This document shows positions 1-9,732 of a stretch of 64,000 nucleotides of DNA, in pieces. Position 1 is the stretch's first letter. Each line of letters opens with the position of its first letter. The stretch spans positions 1-64,000 of the forward strand of contig NZ_BCSO01000006.1 in NCBI RefSeq assembly GCF_001570905.1, read 5' to 3'. This DNA comes from [Zimmermannella] alba NBRC 15616 (GTDB taxonomy: Bacteria; Actinomycetota; Actinomycetes; Actinomycetales; Microbacteriaceae). The position numbers and the translations under genes are program-made. The notes beneath the pieces are model-generated. The model ran no database searches. It saw only the letters and a list, made by a program, of their open reading frames with translations, and was not told the origin of the DNA.

Positions 1-167
1 TTTTTTTGTTGTGTGGTCGGGCTGTTCCCGGATGGCCCCTTTTGTTATCGCCTTGGATGGGCGGCGTAGCTGGGGGAGCATGGGCGGAGGGTCGGGCTCT
101 TTTACGGGTTGCGGAAAGGGCTGGGCCGAGCCGCGATACTCGTGGGCTTCGCCCCCGAGAATCACGT

Positions 168-212
168 CCCAGCCCAGCCCAGCCCAGCCCAGCCCAGCCC
201 AGCCCAGCCCAG
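168..212. repeat. CCCAG pentanucleotide tandem repeat, nine perfect copies
   Basis: Nine uninterrupted CCCAG units (CTGGG on the other strand) lie just beyond the tesB stop. On the minus strand, which is the tesB sense strand, this gives nine GGG runs separated by CT, a textbook G-quadruplex pattern. The rest of positions 1-257 holds no convincing gene; the short open frames there are open only because the repeat lacks stop codons. A role in 3' end formation of tesB mRNA or in length variation is inference. Confidence 0.9.
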
Positions 213-257
213 GTGGGTCAGTTGTAGTGGCAGTTCTCCTTGGCTGTTGCTGGAGCT

Positions 258-1289
258 CTACTCGGCGCTGAGGTCTTTCAAACGCACCATGCCCTCTTGC
301 GTGATGCTTGCGACGAGCTCACCGTCGCGCGTGTAGATGCGCCCGAGCGTGAGGCCGCGTCCACCCTGTGCAGCGGTTGAGTTCTGCACGTACAAGAGCC
401 AGTTATCGACACGCGCAGGACGGTGCCAGTGGACGCCGTGGTCGAGGCTCGCGAGCCTCAGGCGCGGATCCGTCCAGGTAATTCCGTGACGGCGGAGCAC
501 GGGTTCGAGAATCGTGTAGTCGGCGAAGTATGCGATGGCAGCCTGGTGGAGCACCGGATCATCGGGCATGGTGTCGACGGCCTTCACCCAGAGCGCCTGC
601 TGGGCCGTCGCTTCCGCTGCCGGCGTGGTGTAGATCGGCTGATCCACGTGCCTCGTGATGAACGGTCGACGATGCATCCAATAGTTCGCCAGCTGCTCGC
701 CGGCCGCTTCGATCTCTCCAGCCTCGGCGGGAAGATCCTCGGGAGCCGGCAGCCCTTCCGGCATCGCTTCACAATGCGCGAATCCGTCTTGTTCCAGCTG
801 GAAGGAGCAAATCATCGACCAGATGGTCTTGCCATACTGGTAGGCCTGTACCCGTCGCGTCGTAAAGCTTCCTCCATCGTGAAGACGAGCCACGCTCAAC
901 GTAATGGGTGAGTGGATGTCACCAGGGCGAATGAAATAGCCATGCATCGAATGGATGACGCGATCTTCGGGCACCGTGCGTGCCGCGGCGACAATCGACT
1001 GCGCCGCCACCTGCCCGCCGAAGACTCGACCGTGCGGCATCCACTGGCTCGGCCCCGTGAAGATGTCTTCATTGGTGCAGGCGCCAGTGTCAATGAGGTT
1101 CAGGGTGCGCAGGAACGCCTCGAGCGGCGGTAGCTGCTCGAGCTCCTCCAGGCTCAACGGTGCCGGTGCTTTGACACTCACGGGATCCCAAATATGGGAG
1201 CGGTGATGTTCCCGCAATCCATCCGAAGTGTGAGATGCGGCGTGTCGTTCACCTGCGGTTTCCTCGGGCGCCTGGTTTGTCGGTGTCAC
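258..1289 (-). CDS. tesB: Acyl-CoA thioesterase II
   Basis: Double hot-dog acyl-CoA thioesterase of the TesB family, which hydrolyses acyl-CoA to free acid and CoA in the cytoplasm. The conserved VFGGQVAAQS, SMHGYFIRPGD and LDHGVHWHRP segments are present, the last carrying the usual region of the catalytic residues. The start is uncertain. The longest frame opens at an ATG (1308-1310) that overlaps the start of the divergent neighbour. I use the GTG at 1287-1289, which has AAGG eight bases upstream (343 residues). A GTG at 1179-1181 would give 307 residues, nearer the usual family length of about 285-300. The function is well supported; the first 40 or so residues are not conserved-looking. 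Confidence 0.9.
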   Translation of the reverse strand: MTPTNQAPEETAGERHAASHTSDGLREHHRSHIWDPVSVKAPAPLSLEELEQLPPLEAFLRTLNLIDTGACTNEDIFTGPSQWMPHGRVFGGQVAAQSIVAAARTVPEDRVIHSMHGYFIRPGDIHSPITLSVARLHDGGSFTTRRVQAYQYGKTIWSMICSFQLEQDGFAHCEAMPEGLPAPEDLPAEAGEIEAAGEQLANYWMHRRPFITRHVDQPIYTTPAAEATAQQALWVKAVDTMPDDPVLHQAAIAYFADYTILEPVLRRHGITWTDPRLRLASLDHGVHWHRPARVDNWLLYVQNSTAAQGGRGLTLGRIYTRDGELVASITQEGMVRLKDLSAE

Positions 1290-1308
1290 GACGACTACCT
1301 TATGGGCC

Positions 1309-2010
1309 ATGAGCGCAACTATTCGATTTGCAGACCCGGCCGGTGGCCGTGACCTGATGACCTACCTCCGCCGCGCGGCACGTATCGAGGACGGCTCGGT
1401 GCGTATCGTCGCTGAGCCCGGCTTCATCGCCGTGTGGACCCCCGTGCTTCGCCCCCAGGGCCTGCTCGACGCCGAGCCGATCGTCCTCGGCCTCCGCGTC
1501 ATGAAGGGCGAGATCGTCGGTGCCGACGAGAGCGACCTTCGCGACGGTGTCTTTGACGCGGTCATGCCGATCCGCGGCTTCCTCGACCGCTTCGCCCACG
1601 AAGCACCGGGCCAGGAAGTTGAGCTTCCGGTCGAGCGTCGCAACGACGCCTGGGCCGGCGTCCTCCCGAGCCGCGAGGGCTGGCAGGCGATTGGCGAGCT
1701 CGATGAGCCGTCGCTCAACAAGGTCGCCCGCTCGGGCATCCAGCAGGTCGGCAAGGCGCTCGACGAGCTCAAGCAGGCTGGTAACGAAGACCAGCAGAAG
1801 CTTGCTGAAGCCCGCACCGCCACCTGGATGCGCCCGATTCCGCACGGCCTCCCGGCCGGTGTCGCATTCGGTGCCTTCGCGCTCGGCTTCCTCGCCCCCG
1901 AAGGCAGCGAAGCTGGCCGCGTTCAGGTTGCCGAGCAGCGCGGCTGGAAGCGTCTCTCGACGCTCCGCGGCCACGTGCTCGTCCGCGTCAAGGAGCGCCC
2001 CGCGGCGTAG
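1309..2010 (+). CDS. Uncharacterised 233-residue protein
   Basis: I do not recognise this family. The protein has no signal peptide or clear membrane segment. It opens with an alpha/beta-looking stretch (residues 1-90), has a charged helical middle (about 125-175, with DELKQAGNEDQQKLAEA), and ends basic. There is no Shine-Dalgarno sequence. TACCTT at 1296-1301 lies seven bases before the ATG, as expected for a leaderless actinobacterial transcript. Codon use and GC match the surroundings and a strong hairpin follows, so it is a real single-gene unit. It is transcribed away from tesB. Confidence 0.8.
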   Translation: MSATIRFADPAGGRDLMTYLRRAARIEDGSVRIVAEPGFIAVWTPVLRPQGLLDAEPIVLGLRVMKGEIVGADESDLRDGVFDAVMPIRGFLDRFAHEAPGQEVELPVERRNDAWAGVLPSREGWQAIGELDEPSLNKVARSGIQQVGKALDELKQAGNEDQQKLAEARTATWMRPIPHGLPAGVAFGAFALGFLAPEGSEAGRVQVAEQRGWKRLSTLRGHVLVRVKERPAA

Positions 2011-2047
2011 CCTTCAGGCCTGACACAGTTCAGAGCCGATAGCCTGT

Positions 2048-2079
2048 CCGCCCCCGTCAGCCCACGCCGACGGGGGCGG
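2048..2079 (+). terminator. Hairpin terminator after the 1309-2010 gene
   Basis: An 11-bp perfect stem (CCGCCCCCGTC pairing with GACGGGGGCGG) with a 10-base loop lies 37 bases after the stop. There is no U-tract, which is common in high-GC actinobacteria. Confidence 0.75.
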
Positions 2080-2125
2080 ATTGCTGCACCGGGACCTGCT
2101 CCCGGCCCCTGACCGACGCCAATGA

Positions 2126-3490
<1,365 letters not shown>

Positions 3491-3523
3491 ACGAGCAACC
3501 GCTGAGCCAGCCCGCGCAGCCGT

Positions 3524-4003
3524 CTAGGCGAGGATGCCGAGATCGGTGTCACCCTTCGGGCCACGCTCTCCAACGGGCGGCGTTGGCTCGAAGGTGTTGA
3601 TGAGCGCGCGTGATGCCCGGTCGAAGTAATCGAGCATGGCCTCGCGGTGGATCGGGGCCGGCCCCATCTCTTCAACCGCGCGCGTCATGTGCTCAAGCCA
3701 GTGATCACGGGCTTCAGGATTCACGTGGAAGGGCGCATGGCGCATCCGGAGGCGCGGATGTCCGCGCTCAGCCGAGTAGCTGCTCGGCCCGCCAAAGAAC
3801 TGAGCGAGGAAGGCGGCGAGGCGATGGATGGCGCCGTCAAGATCGTCCGCCGGATACATCGGCCAGAGCACCTCATCCTCGCGGACGCGCGCGTAGAAGC
3901 GCTCGACGAGCTCCTGGAAGAACGGTTCGCCGCCAACCTCGTCATACAGCGTCGGCAAGGCTGTGTCGCCGTCTTCGCCGCGGCGAAGGTGCACCTGGGC
4001 CAT
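3524..4003 (-). CDS. glbO: Group II truncated haemoglobin (HbO type)
   Basis: A small 2-on-2 haem protein implicated in O2/NO chemistry or protection of respiration. Family marks are LYDEVGGEPFFQELVERFY (B-helix aromatic pair F36-Y37), the proximal-histidine stretch RLRMRHAPF (H89) and a tryptophan in the G helix (W102). It has 159 residues, slightly long because of a C-terminal Pro/Gly tail. Its start lies eight bases after the mscS stop, and an AGGA ribosome site bridges the two, so it is the last gene of an mscS-globin unit. The symbol follows the mycobacterial homologue. Confidence 0.92.
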   Translation of the reverse strand: MAQVHLRRGEDGDTALPTLYDEVGGEPFFQELVERFYARVREDEVLWPMYPADDLDGAIHRLAAFLAQFFGGPSSYSAERGHPRLRMRHAPFHVNPEARDHWLEHMTRAVEEMGPAPIHREAMLDYFDRASRALINTFEPTPPVGERGPKGDTDLGILA

Positions 4004-4011
4004 GAGTTGTC

Positions 4012-4983
4012 CTAACGGGTCGGGGGAGTCTGGTTGATGCGATCAATGCCGGTGCCATTGCACGGCTGCACATCAAGACCGTTCGGGCCGTCGAAGACGA
4101 TCGTATTGAGCGCGGGGAGCTTGATGCCCTCGCGCTTGAACTCTGCCTGGATGTGCTGGCGCAGCGCACGCTCAACCTCCCAGCGCATGCCGGCGCGGGT
4201 CTTCGCCACAAGGCGAACCACGACAGCTTCGGCCGAGAGGGTCTCCATACCCCAGACGTTCGGTTCCTCAATGAACTTTTCCATCCATTCCGGCTCGTTC
4301 GCGAGGGCTGCGGCACCGCGCAGCATGACCTGCTTGGCGTGCTCGACGTCGACGTCGTAGGGGATTGCGAGGTCGATGATGGCGCGGTTCCACCCCTGCG
4401 AGTTCGAACCGACGCGGGCGATCTCACCGTTGCGGACGAACCAGAGCGTGCCGTGGACGTCGCGAACCTGCGTGATGCGCACGCCGACCTTCTCGACGAT
4501 GCCCGTTGCGTGCTCGACATCCACTTCATCGCCGACGCCGAGCTGGTCTTCCAGCACCATGAAGAGGCCGTTCAGGACGTCACCGATGATGCGCTGGGCA
4601 CCGAAACCGAGACCCGCACCGATCGCTGCCGAGAGCAGCGAGAGCGAGGCGAGCAGGTTCGGGTCGATGCGGTTCACGCAGAGCACGATCACGATGATCG
4701 AGAGGACGACCGTGACGACGTTCTGCAGCACCGAGCCGATCGTGCGCGTACGCTGCACGGTACGGACGGCGCTGAGTGGCGAACGCATGGCAATCGCCTG
4801 CGTGTCGGTGGTGCCGCGGCGACGCTTCACGCCCGAGACGATCTCTTCGACCGAGCGGCGGATGACGCGGCTCAGGATCCAGTGCAGGATCACGCCGCCC
4901 ACGATGTACCCGACGAGCCAGAACAGGGTCTCGAACGGGGAAATCGCATCCTGGACCTCGGTCCACGTGATCAACGGATTCAT
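4012..4983 (-). CDS. mscS: MscS-family mechanosensitive ion channel
   Basis: A small-conductance mechanosensitive channel that releases solutes on hypo-osmotic shock. The 323-residue protein has transmembrane segments near residues 10-30 and 80-105, then the pore-lining glycine/alanine helix (LLSAAIGAGLGFGAQRIIGDVLNG), then the cytosolic beta domain (VGDEVDVEHATGIVEKVGVRITQVRDVHGTLW is the MscS signature area). The start at 4983 has AGGAGG seven bases upstream. A longer frame upstream lacks a ribosome site. It lies downstream of pepN and directly upstream of the globin gene. Confidence 0.93.
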   Translation of the reverse strand: MNPLITWTEVQDAISPFETLFWLVGYIVGGVILHWILSRVIRRSVEEIVSGVKRRRGTTDTQAIAMRSPLSAVRTVQRTRTIGSVLQNVVTVVLSIIVIVLCVNRIDPNLLASLSLLSAAIGAGLGFGAQRIIGDVLNGLFMVLEDQLGVGDEVDVEHATGIVEKVGVRITQVRDVHGTLWFVRNGEIARVGSNSQGWNRAIIDLAIPYDVDVEHAKQVMLRGAAALANEPEWMEKFIEEPNVWGMETLSAEAVVVRLVAKTRAGMRWEVERALRQHIQAEFKREGIKLPALNTIVFDGPNGLDVQPCNGTGIDRINQTPPTR

Positions 4984-5025
4984 GGGGCGTCCTCCTGAGG
5001 AATGTCGAAGCAGCCGAGTGTGCCA

Positions 5026-5062
5026 CACGGGGCCGGACATCTGCTCGAAATCCGGCCCCGTG
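5026..5062 (-). terminator. Hairpin terminator after pepN
   Basis: A perfect 12-bp stem (CACGGGGCCGGA with TCCGGCCCCGTG) sits between pepN and mscS, 20 bases after the pepN stop. It probably separates the two transcripts or reduces read-through. Confidence 0.75.
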
Positions 5063-5082
5063 GCGGTGCAGCTCAGTGCGAG

Positions 5083-7635
5083 TTACTCCTGGTCCTGGCG
5101 GTCGCGGGCCTGCGCAGCGAGGGCACGCTCAACGCCAGCGCGGCCCTCGAGGACCATGCGGCGAAGGGCGGGCGAGGCATCCTCGTGCGAATCAAGCCAT
5201 GCAGTAGCGGCGTCGCGGACTTCTTCATTGGCGAGCTCTGCCGGGAAGAAGCCCTCGATGATGAACGATGCCATGTGGAAGGAACGCTCTGCCCACACTG
5301 TGTCGAGCGCGTCGAAGTAGCGCGACACGAACGGCGCGATGAGCTCGGCGTCTGCGCGTGCAAAGCCGAGTGCCGTCGCGCGTACGACATCATTCGTGGC
5401 ACCCGGGGTGACCACGGCACGCTGCCAGGCAGCTTCCTTGCCCTCTGCTGTCGGAAGCGCGGCAAGCGCGTGCGCTGCTGAGCGGGTACCGTCGGCCGTG
5501 CGGTCTTCCTCGAGACGAGCTTCAACGTCATCCGCGCCGCGGCGGCCACCAGCAACGAGTGCGATGAGCAGCTCCCAACCGAGGTCGGTGTCGATGTCGA
5601 GACCGACGAACACCTCGCGGCCCTCAAAGAGCGCCTCCACCGTGTCGAGCTGTGCGGGCGTGTGAGCGAGGCTCGCGAAGGCCTTCACGAAGCCGAATTG
5701 GGCGTCCGAGCCGGGCGCCGCGGTGCGGGCAAGCTCCAGTACGCCGTCGCCGGCCTCGGCGAGGAACTCGGCACGCACGCTCGGGTCGACGTACATGCGC
5801 GCAACCGTCTCGAGCTGGCCGAGGATCGTGCGACGGGTCGTCGACTCCGACTCTGCACCGGCAGCACCGAGCACGAGCTTGATGAAGTCGCGCGGGCGCA
5901 TCTCGGCGTCGCGAGTGGCATCCCACACCGAGCCGAACACGAGGGCACGGGCCATCGGGGAGTCGAGCTCCGCGAGACGGTTGATGGCGGTCTCGAGCGA
6001 GTGCTCGTCGAGGCGGATCTTGGCGTAGCTGAGGTCGTCGTCGTTCAGGAGCAGGAGCGCGGGCTGCTTCTTCCCAACGAGCTCCATCACCTCGGTGCGC
6101 TCGCCGTCAACGTCCAGCTCGAGACGCTCAACGCGCGTGAGCTTGCCGTCCACCTCGTCGTACAGGCCAACGGCGAGGCGGTGCGGGCGGATCGTCGGGT
6201 AGTCGGGGTGTGCGCTCTGCTCGATGACGACCGAGGTGTAGTTTCCCTGCTCGTCCACCTCGACGACCGGGCGGAGTGTGTTCACGCCCGCGGTCTCGAG
6301 CCACTTCGCCGACCAGTCGCGCAGGTCGCGGCCGCTCGCCGCCTCGAGCTCGCTGAGGAGGTCCTCAAGCTCGGTGTTGCTCCACGCGTGCTTGTGGAAG
6401 TAGTTGCTCACACCCGAGAGGAACTTCTCGCGGCCAACCCAGAAGAAGAGCTGCTTGAGGACCGAACCGCCCTTGGCGTAGGTGATGCCATCGAAGTTCA
6501 CTTCAACAGCCTGCAGGTCGGGGATGTCGGCGACGATCGGGTGCGTGCCCGGCAGCTGGTCCTCGCGGTACGCCCAGGCCTTCTCCATTGAAGCGAAGGT
6601 CGTCCAAGCTTCGGTCCACTCGGTGGCCTCAGCGGTGGCGAGTGTCGAGATGAACTCGGCGAAGGACTCGTTGAGCCACAGGTCGTTCCACCACTTCATC
6701 GTGACGAGGTCACCGAACCACATGTGGGCGAGCTCGTGGAGGATCGTGACGACGCGGCGCTCCTTGACGGCGTCCGACACCTTGGAGCGGAACACGTACG
6801 TCTCGGTGAAGGTGACGCAGCCGGCGTTCTCCATCGCGCCCATGTTGTATTCGGGGACGAAGAGCTGGTCGTACTTCTCGAAGGGGTAGGGCACCTTGAA
6901 CGCGTTCTCGAAGAACTCGAAACCCCGCTTGGTGATGTCGAAGATGTAGTCGGGGTCGATGAACTCCTCAAGCGAAGAACGGCAGAACACGCCGAGCGGA
7001 ATGGTGCGGCCGTCGCTCGAGGTGAGCTCGTCGCGGTGGACGACGTACGGGCCAGCAACGAGAGCCGTGATGTAACTCGAGATGCGTCGGGTGGGAGCGA
7101 ACGTCCAGCGCGAGCGGGCGTCATCCACGACCTCGGGTTCGGGGGTCGTCTGGTTCGAGACGACCTGCCAGTGGTTCGGCGCGACGACCGAGAACTGGAA
7201 CTCGGCCTTGAGGTCGGGCTGCTCGAACACAGGGAACATTCGGCGAGCATCCGGCACCTCGAACTGCGAGTAGAGGTACACCTCACCATCGACCGGGTCG
7301 ACGAAGCGGTGCAGGCCCTCACCCGTGTTCATGTAGATCATGTCGGCCTCGACGACGAGCGTGTTGTGCTTCGCGAGCGAGGGAAGCTGAATTCGGATGC
7401 CATCAGCGTGCGTGGCGGGGTCGAGTGATTCACCGTTGAACTCGATCCGGTGCACGGTCTTCGTGATGGCGTCGATGAAGGTGCTCTCACCCTCAACACC
7501 GTCGAAGCTGATCGTTGAGACGACGCGGAACGTATCTTCGGCGGTCGTCAAGTCGAGCGAGACGTCGTAGCGGGCGTTGTCGACGACGCTGCGGCGCTGC
7601 TGCGCTTCGACACGGCTGAGGTTCTTTCCTGGCAT
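5083..7635 (-). CDS. pepN: Aminopeptidase N (M1 zinc metallopeptidase)
   Basis: A cytoplasmic M1 aminopeptidase that trims N-terminal residues from peptides. The exopeptidase motif GAMEN (about 267-271) and zinc motif HELAHMWFGD (H300, E301, H304) followed by WLNESFAE (third ligand, E323) are intact. The C-terminal ERAP1-like helical domain is present. The 850-residue length matches actinobacterial PepN. GAAAGG is placed before the ATG at 7633-7635; an upstream in-frame TTG is less likely. It is a monocistronic unit with a hairpin behind it. Confidence 0.96.
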   Translation of the reverse strand: MPGKNLSRVEAQQRRSVVDNARYDVSLDLTTAEDTFRVVSTISFDGVEGESTFIDAITKTVHRIEFNGESLDPATHADGIRIQLPSLAKHNTLVVEADMIYMNTGEGLHRFVDPVDGEVYLYSQFEVPDARRMFPVFEQPDLKAEFQFSVVAPNHWQVVSNQTTPEPEVVDDARSRWTFAPTRRISSYITALVAGPYVVHRDELTSSDGRTIPLGVFCRSSLEEFIDPDYIFDITKRGFEFFENAFKVPYPFEKYDQLFVPEYNMGAMENAGCVTFTETYVFRSKVSDAVKERRVVTILHELAHMWFGDLVTMKWWNDLWLNESFAEFISTLATAEATEWTEAWTTFASMEKAWAYREDQLPGTHPIVADIPDLQAVEVNFDGITYAKGGSVLKQLFFWVGREKFLSGVSNYFHKHAWSNTELEDLLSELEAASGRDLRDWSAKWLETAGVNTLRPVVEVDEQGNYTSVVIEQSAHPDYPTIRPHRLAVGLYDEVDGKLTRVERLELDVDGERTEVMELVGKKQPALLLLNDDDLSYAKIRLDEHSLETAINRLAELDSPMARALVFGSVWDATRDAEMRPRDFIKLVLGAAGAESESTTRRTILGQLETVARMYVDPSVRAEFLAEAGDGVLELARTAAPGSDAQFGFVKAFASLAHTPAQLDTVEALFEGREVFVGLDIDTDLGWELLIALVAGGRRGADDVEARLEEDRTADGTRSAAHALAALPTAEGKEAAWQRAVVTPGATNDVVRATALGFARADAELIAPFVSRYFDALDTVWAERSFHMASFIIEGFFPAELANEEVRDAATAWLDSHEDASPALRRMVLEGRAGVERALAAQARDRQDQE

Positions 7636-7743
7636 GAGCAACCTTTCAGACGAGAGCGGGGAAGTCCCGGCGCAGCGGGACGCTGCGGATATGCCGCATC
7701 CTAGCCGGGCAGTGTGGGGTGGACGCCAGTGATTGTGGAGCCC

Positions 7744-8379
7744 CTACGGAAGCAGGCCCAGCGACCTCGCGCGTGCAACAGCCGCGGTCCGGCTGGGGAC
7801 GTCAAGCTTGCCGTAGAGGCGGGCGAGATGGCTCTTCACGGTGGTTTGGCTCAGATGTAGCCGCTCGCCGATGTCCTGATTCGAGAGGCCCTCGGCGATG
7901 AGTTCGAGGACATCCCGTTCGCGGGCCGTGAGCTGCACGCTCGGTGCGCGCAGGTGCTCGACGAGCCGCATGGAGACGCGCGGCGCGAGCACAGTGCGTC
8001 CCGCGGCGGCGAGGTGGATCGCTTCGAGGAGCTCTGCGGGCGGAGCGTCCTTCAAGAGGTAACCGCTCGCGCCGGCCTCGATGGCCCCGACGATGTCAGC
8101 GTCATCCTCATAGTTCGTGATGACGAGTACGGCGGGCGCTGGCTGGCGGGCGCGGATGCGCTTCGTACCGATGACACCGCCATCCGACGGCCCAAAGCGA
8201 AGGTCCATCGTGACGACATCCACCGGTTCACCCTTGGCGTCGTGCGAGTCCAGGCGGGCGATCGCTTCGTCCACGCTGGCAGCCTCATCCACGACAGTGA
8301 TCTCGGGGTCGGTGGCGATGACGGCGCGAAGGCCCTGACGAACAATCGGGTGGTCGTCGGCGATGAGGACACGAATCAT
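7744..8379 (-). CDS. NarL/FixJ-family response regulator
   Basis: A DNA-binding response regulator of 211 residues. The receiver domain has the acidic pair D8-D9, phospho-acceptor D59 (VVTMDLRF) and K110-region LLKDAP; the C-terminal LuxR-type HTH is at about 148-205 (LTARERDVLELIAEGLSNQDIGERLHLS). It is translationally coupled to the kinase upstream by an ATGA overlap. The pair is divergent from an ABC exporter operon that may be its target, an arrangement common in Firmicutes and Actinobacteria; that link is inference. Confidence 0.95.
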   Translation of the reverse strand: MIRVLIADDHPIVRQGLRAVIATDPEITVVDEAASVDEAIARLDSHDAKGEPVDVVTMDLRFGPSDGGVIGTKRIRARQPAPAVLVITNYEDDADIVGAIEAGASGYLLKDAPPAELLEAIHLAAAGRTVLAPRVSMRLVEHLRAPSVQLTARERDVLELIAEGLSNQDIGERLHLSQTTVKSHLARLYGKLDVPSRTAAVARARSLGLLP

Positions 8380-9590
8380 GTGGTGGGCTCCTCAGCGTGA
8401 GCGAGGGGAATGGGGATGGATGCGCGCACGAGCGTGCCCTCGCCGGGGGCAGTCACCACGGCGAGATACCCGCCAAGCGCGGCGGCACGGGCGCGCATGC
8501 CCGGGATGCCGTAGCCCGAGCTGCCATCTGGTGCGGGCCCTGCCTCTTCAAGCACGAAGCCAGGCCCCTCGTCGGCAATCTCGACAACGACCTGGTCGTC
8601 TTCGCATTCGACGGCGACTCGACGTGGTGCATCGCCCGCGTACTTTGCTGTGTTCTGGAGGGCCTCTTGCGTGATGCGTACGAGCGCGGCCTCAACAGGT
8701 ACAGGCAGTTTCGTGACGGTGCCCGTGCACTCGAACTCAGCGCCAGCATCGCGGGCGAGACGCTCGAGGACAGCCTCAAAGGACGCTTCCTGCAGAGGAG
8801 TGGGCGCAAGATCCTTGATGAAGGCGCGGGTGTCTGCGAGCGCAGCCGCCGCTGCTTCACGGGCTTGGACGAGCGCACCCGCGCTCGCGGCATCGCGGCC
8901 AGCACCGTGCGCTTCCGCCGCGTGAATGAGGAGCTGAATGCTCGAGAGATGCTGTGCCACGGTGTCATGCAATTCGCGGCCAAGGCGGGCACGCTCAGCA
9001 AGGACTCCCGCCTCGCGTTCGGTCTCGGCAAGGCGCGACTGCGTCGCCCGCAGCTCGGCGATGAGCGCGGCGCGCGCCGCCGACTCCGCCATGAGCGCGC
9101 GGAAGCCGATCATGACGACGATGAGGATTGCGGCACCGGCGAGCGGGCCGAGCACGGCGCCCGAGGACCAGCCGTGGTGGACACCCTGACCGGTCGCGGT
9201 GAGCGCCGCCAGCACGATCGCGGCGACAGATCCGGTCACCGGCGGCAGGAGCCAGAGGGCGAGGAAGTAGAGGGCGAGGCCGAGATAACTGGCGTCCGGG
9301 GTCAACACGATGAGCCACGACCACGGCACGCAGATGAGCGCGAGCCAGAGCGTATTGCGGACATTGAGCAACTGCGCGGGGCGGTCCAGGCTTGAGCGCA
9401 CCACGAATGCGGGATGCAAGGCCGTGAGCAGGAGCACTGCCTCCACCGCGACAAGTCCCACGATGAGCGTGAAGACATCGGGACGATGTTCGAATGCGTC
9501 GCGCAGCGGCAGGGCGAGCAGGAGGAGCGCAAGCCCAACCGAACCGGCGAGCACACTGCGGCCGACGGGGGATGCCGCAGTCCTTGTCAT
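8376..9590 (-). CDS. Sensor histidine kinase (NarL/DesK-type, HisKA_3)
   Basis: A membrane sensor kinase of 404 residues. The first 165 residues carry five or six transmembrane segments and no sizeable extracellular domain, so it is an intramembrane-type sensor. The dimerisation helix has the phospho-acceptor in ARLGRELHDTVAQHLS (H208), followed by a HATPase_c domain with N box, DEGPGF and GIPGMRARAAALGG. The start at 9590 has no ribosome site but has TACGAT exactly six bases upstream, pointing to a leaderless mRNA. Coupled to the response regulator by ATGA. The signal is unknown. Confidence 0.94.
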   Translation of the reverse strand: MTRTAASPVGRSVLAGSVGLALLLLALPLRDAFEHRPDVFTLIVGLVAVEAVLLLTALHPAFVVRSSLDRPAQLLNVRNTLWLALICVPWSWLIVLTPDASYLGLALYFLALWLLPPVTGSVAAIVLAALTATGQGVHHGWSSGAVLGPLAGAAILIVVMIGFRALMAESAARAALIAELRATQSRLAETEREAGVLAERARLGRELHDTVAQHLSSIQLLIHAAEAHGAGRDAASAGALVQAREAAAAALADTRAFIKDLAPTPLQEASFEAVLERLARDAGAEFECTGTVTKLPVPVEAALVRITQEALQNTAKYAGDAPRRVAVECEDDQVVVEIADEGPGFVLEEAGPAPDGSSGYGIPGMRARAAALGGYLAVVTAPGEGTLVRASIPIPLAHAEEPTT

Positions 9591-9596
9591 ACCTCG

Positions 9597-9602
9597 ATCG
9601 TA
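9597..9602 (-). promoter_or_regulatory. Putative -10 element for a leaderless kinase transcript
   Basis: TACGAT on the minus strand ends six bases before the ATG of the histidine kinase gene. That places the transcription start on the A of the start codon, the usual geometry of actinobacterial leaderless promoters. No clear -35 is seen. Confidence 0.5.
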
Positions 9603-9732
9603 GAGCGGCACGCGGGCGTCACTTCATCCTTTTGGACGAACTGAAGTCTGCTCCTTTGCATCTACTGCGTCCTTCTTCTCCCACCGAGAGTGGAGATGTG
9701 CTCGGGGACGTCCCGGGCCAGGAAGGACCACC

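Noticed and set aside
6-336. Three short overlapping plus-strand frames with Pro-Ser-Pro-Ala-Gln repeats
   Set aside because: They exist only because the CCCAG repeat has no stop codons in any frame; no ribosome site and no conserved sequence outside the repeat.
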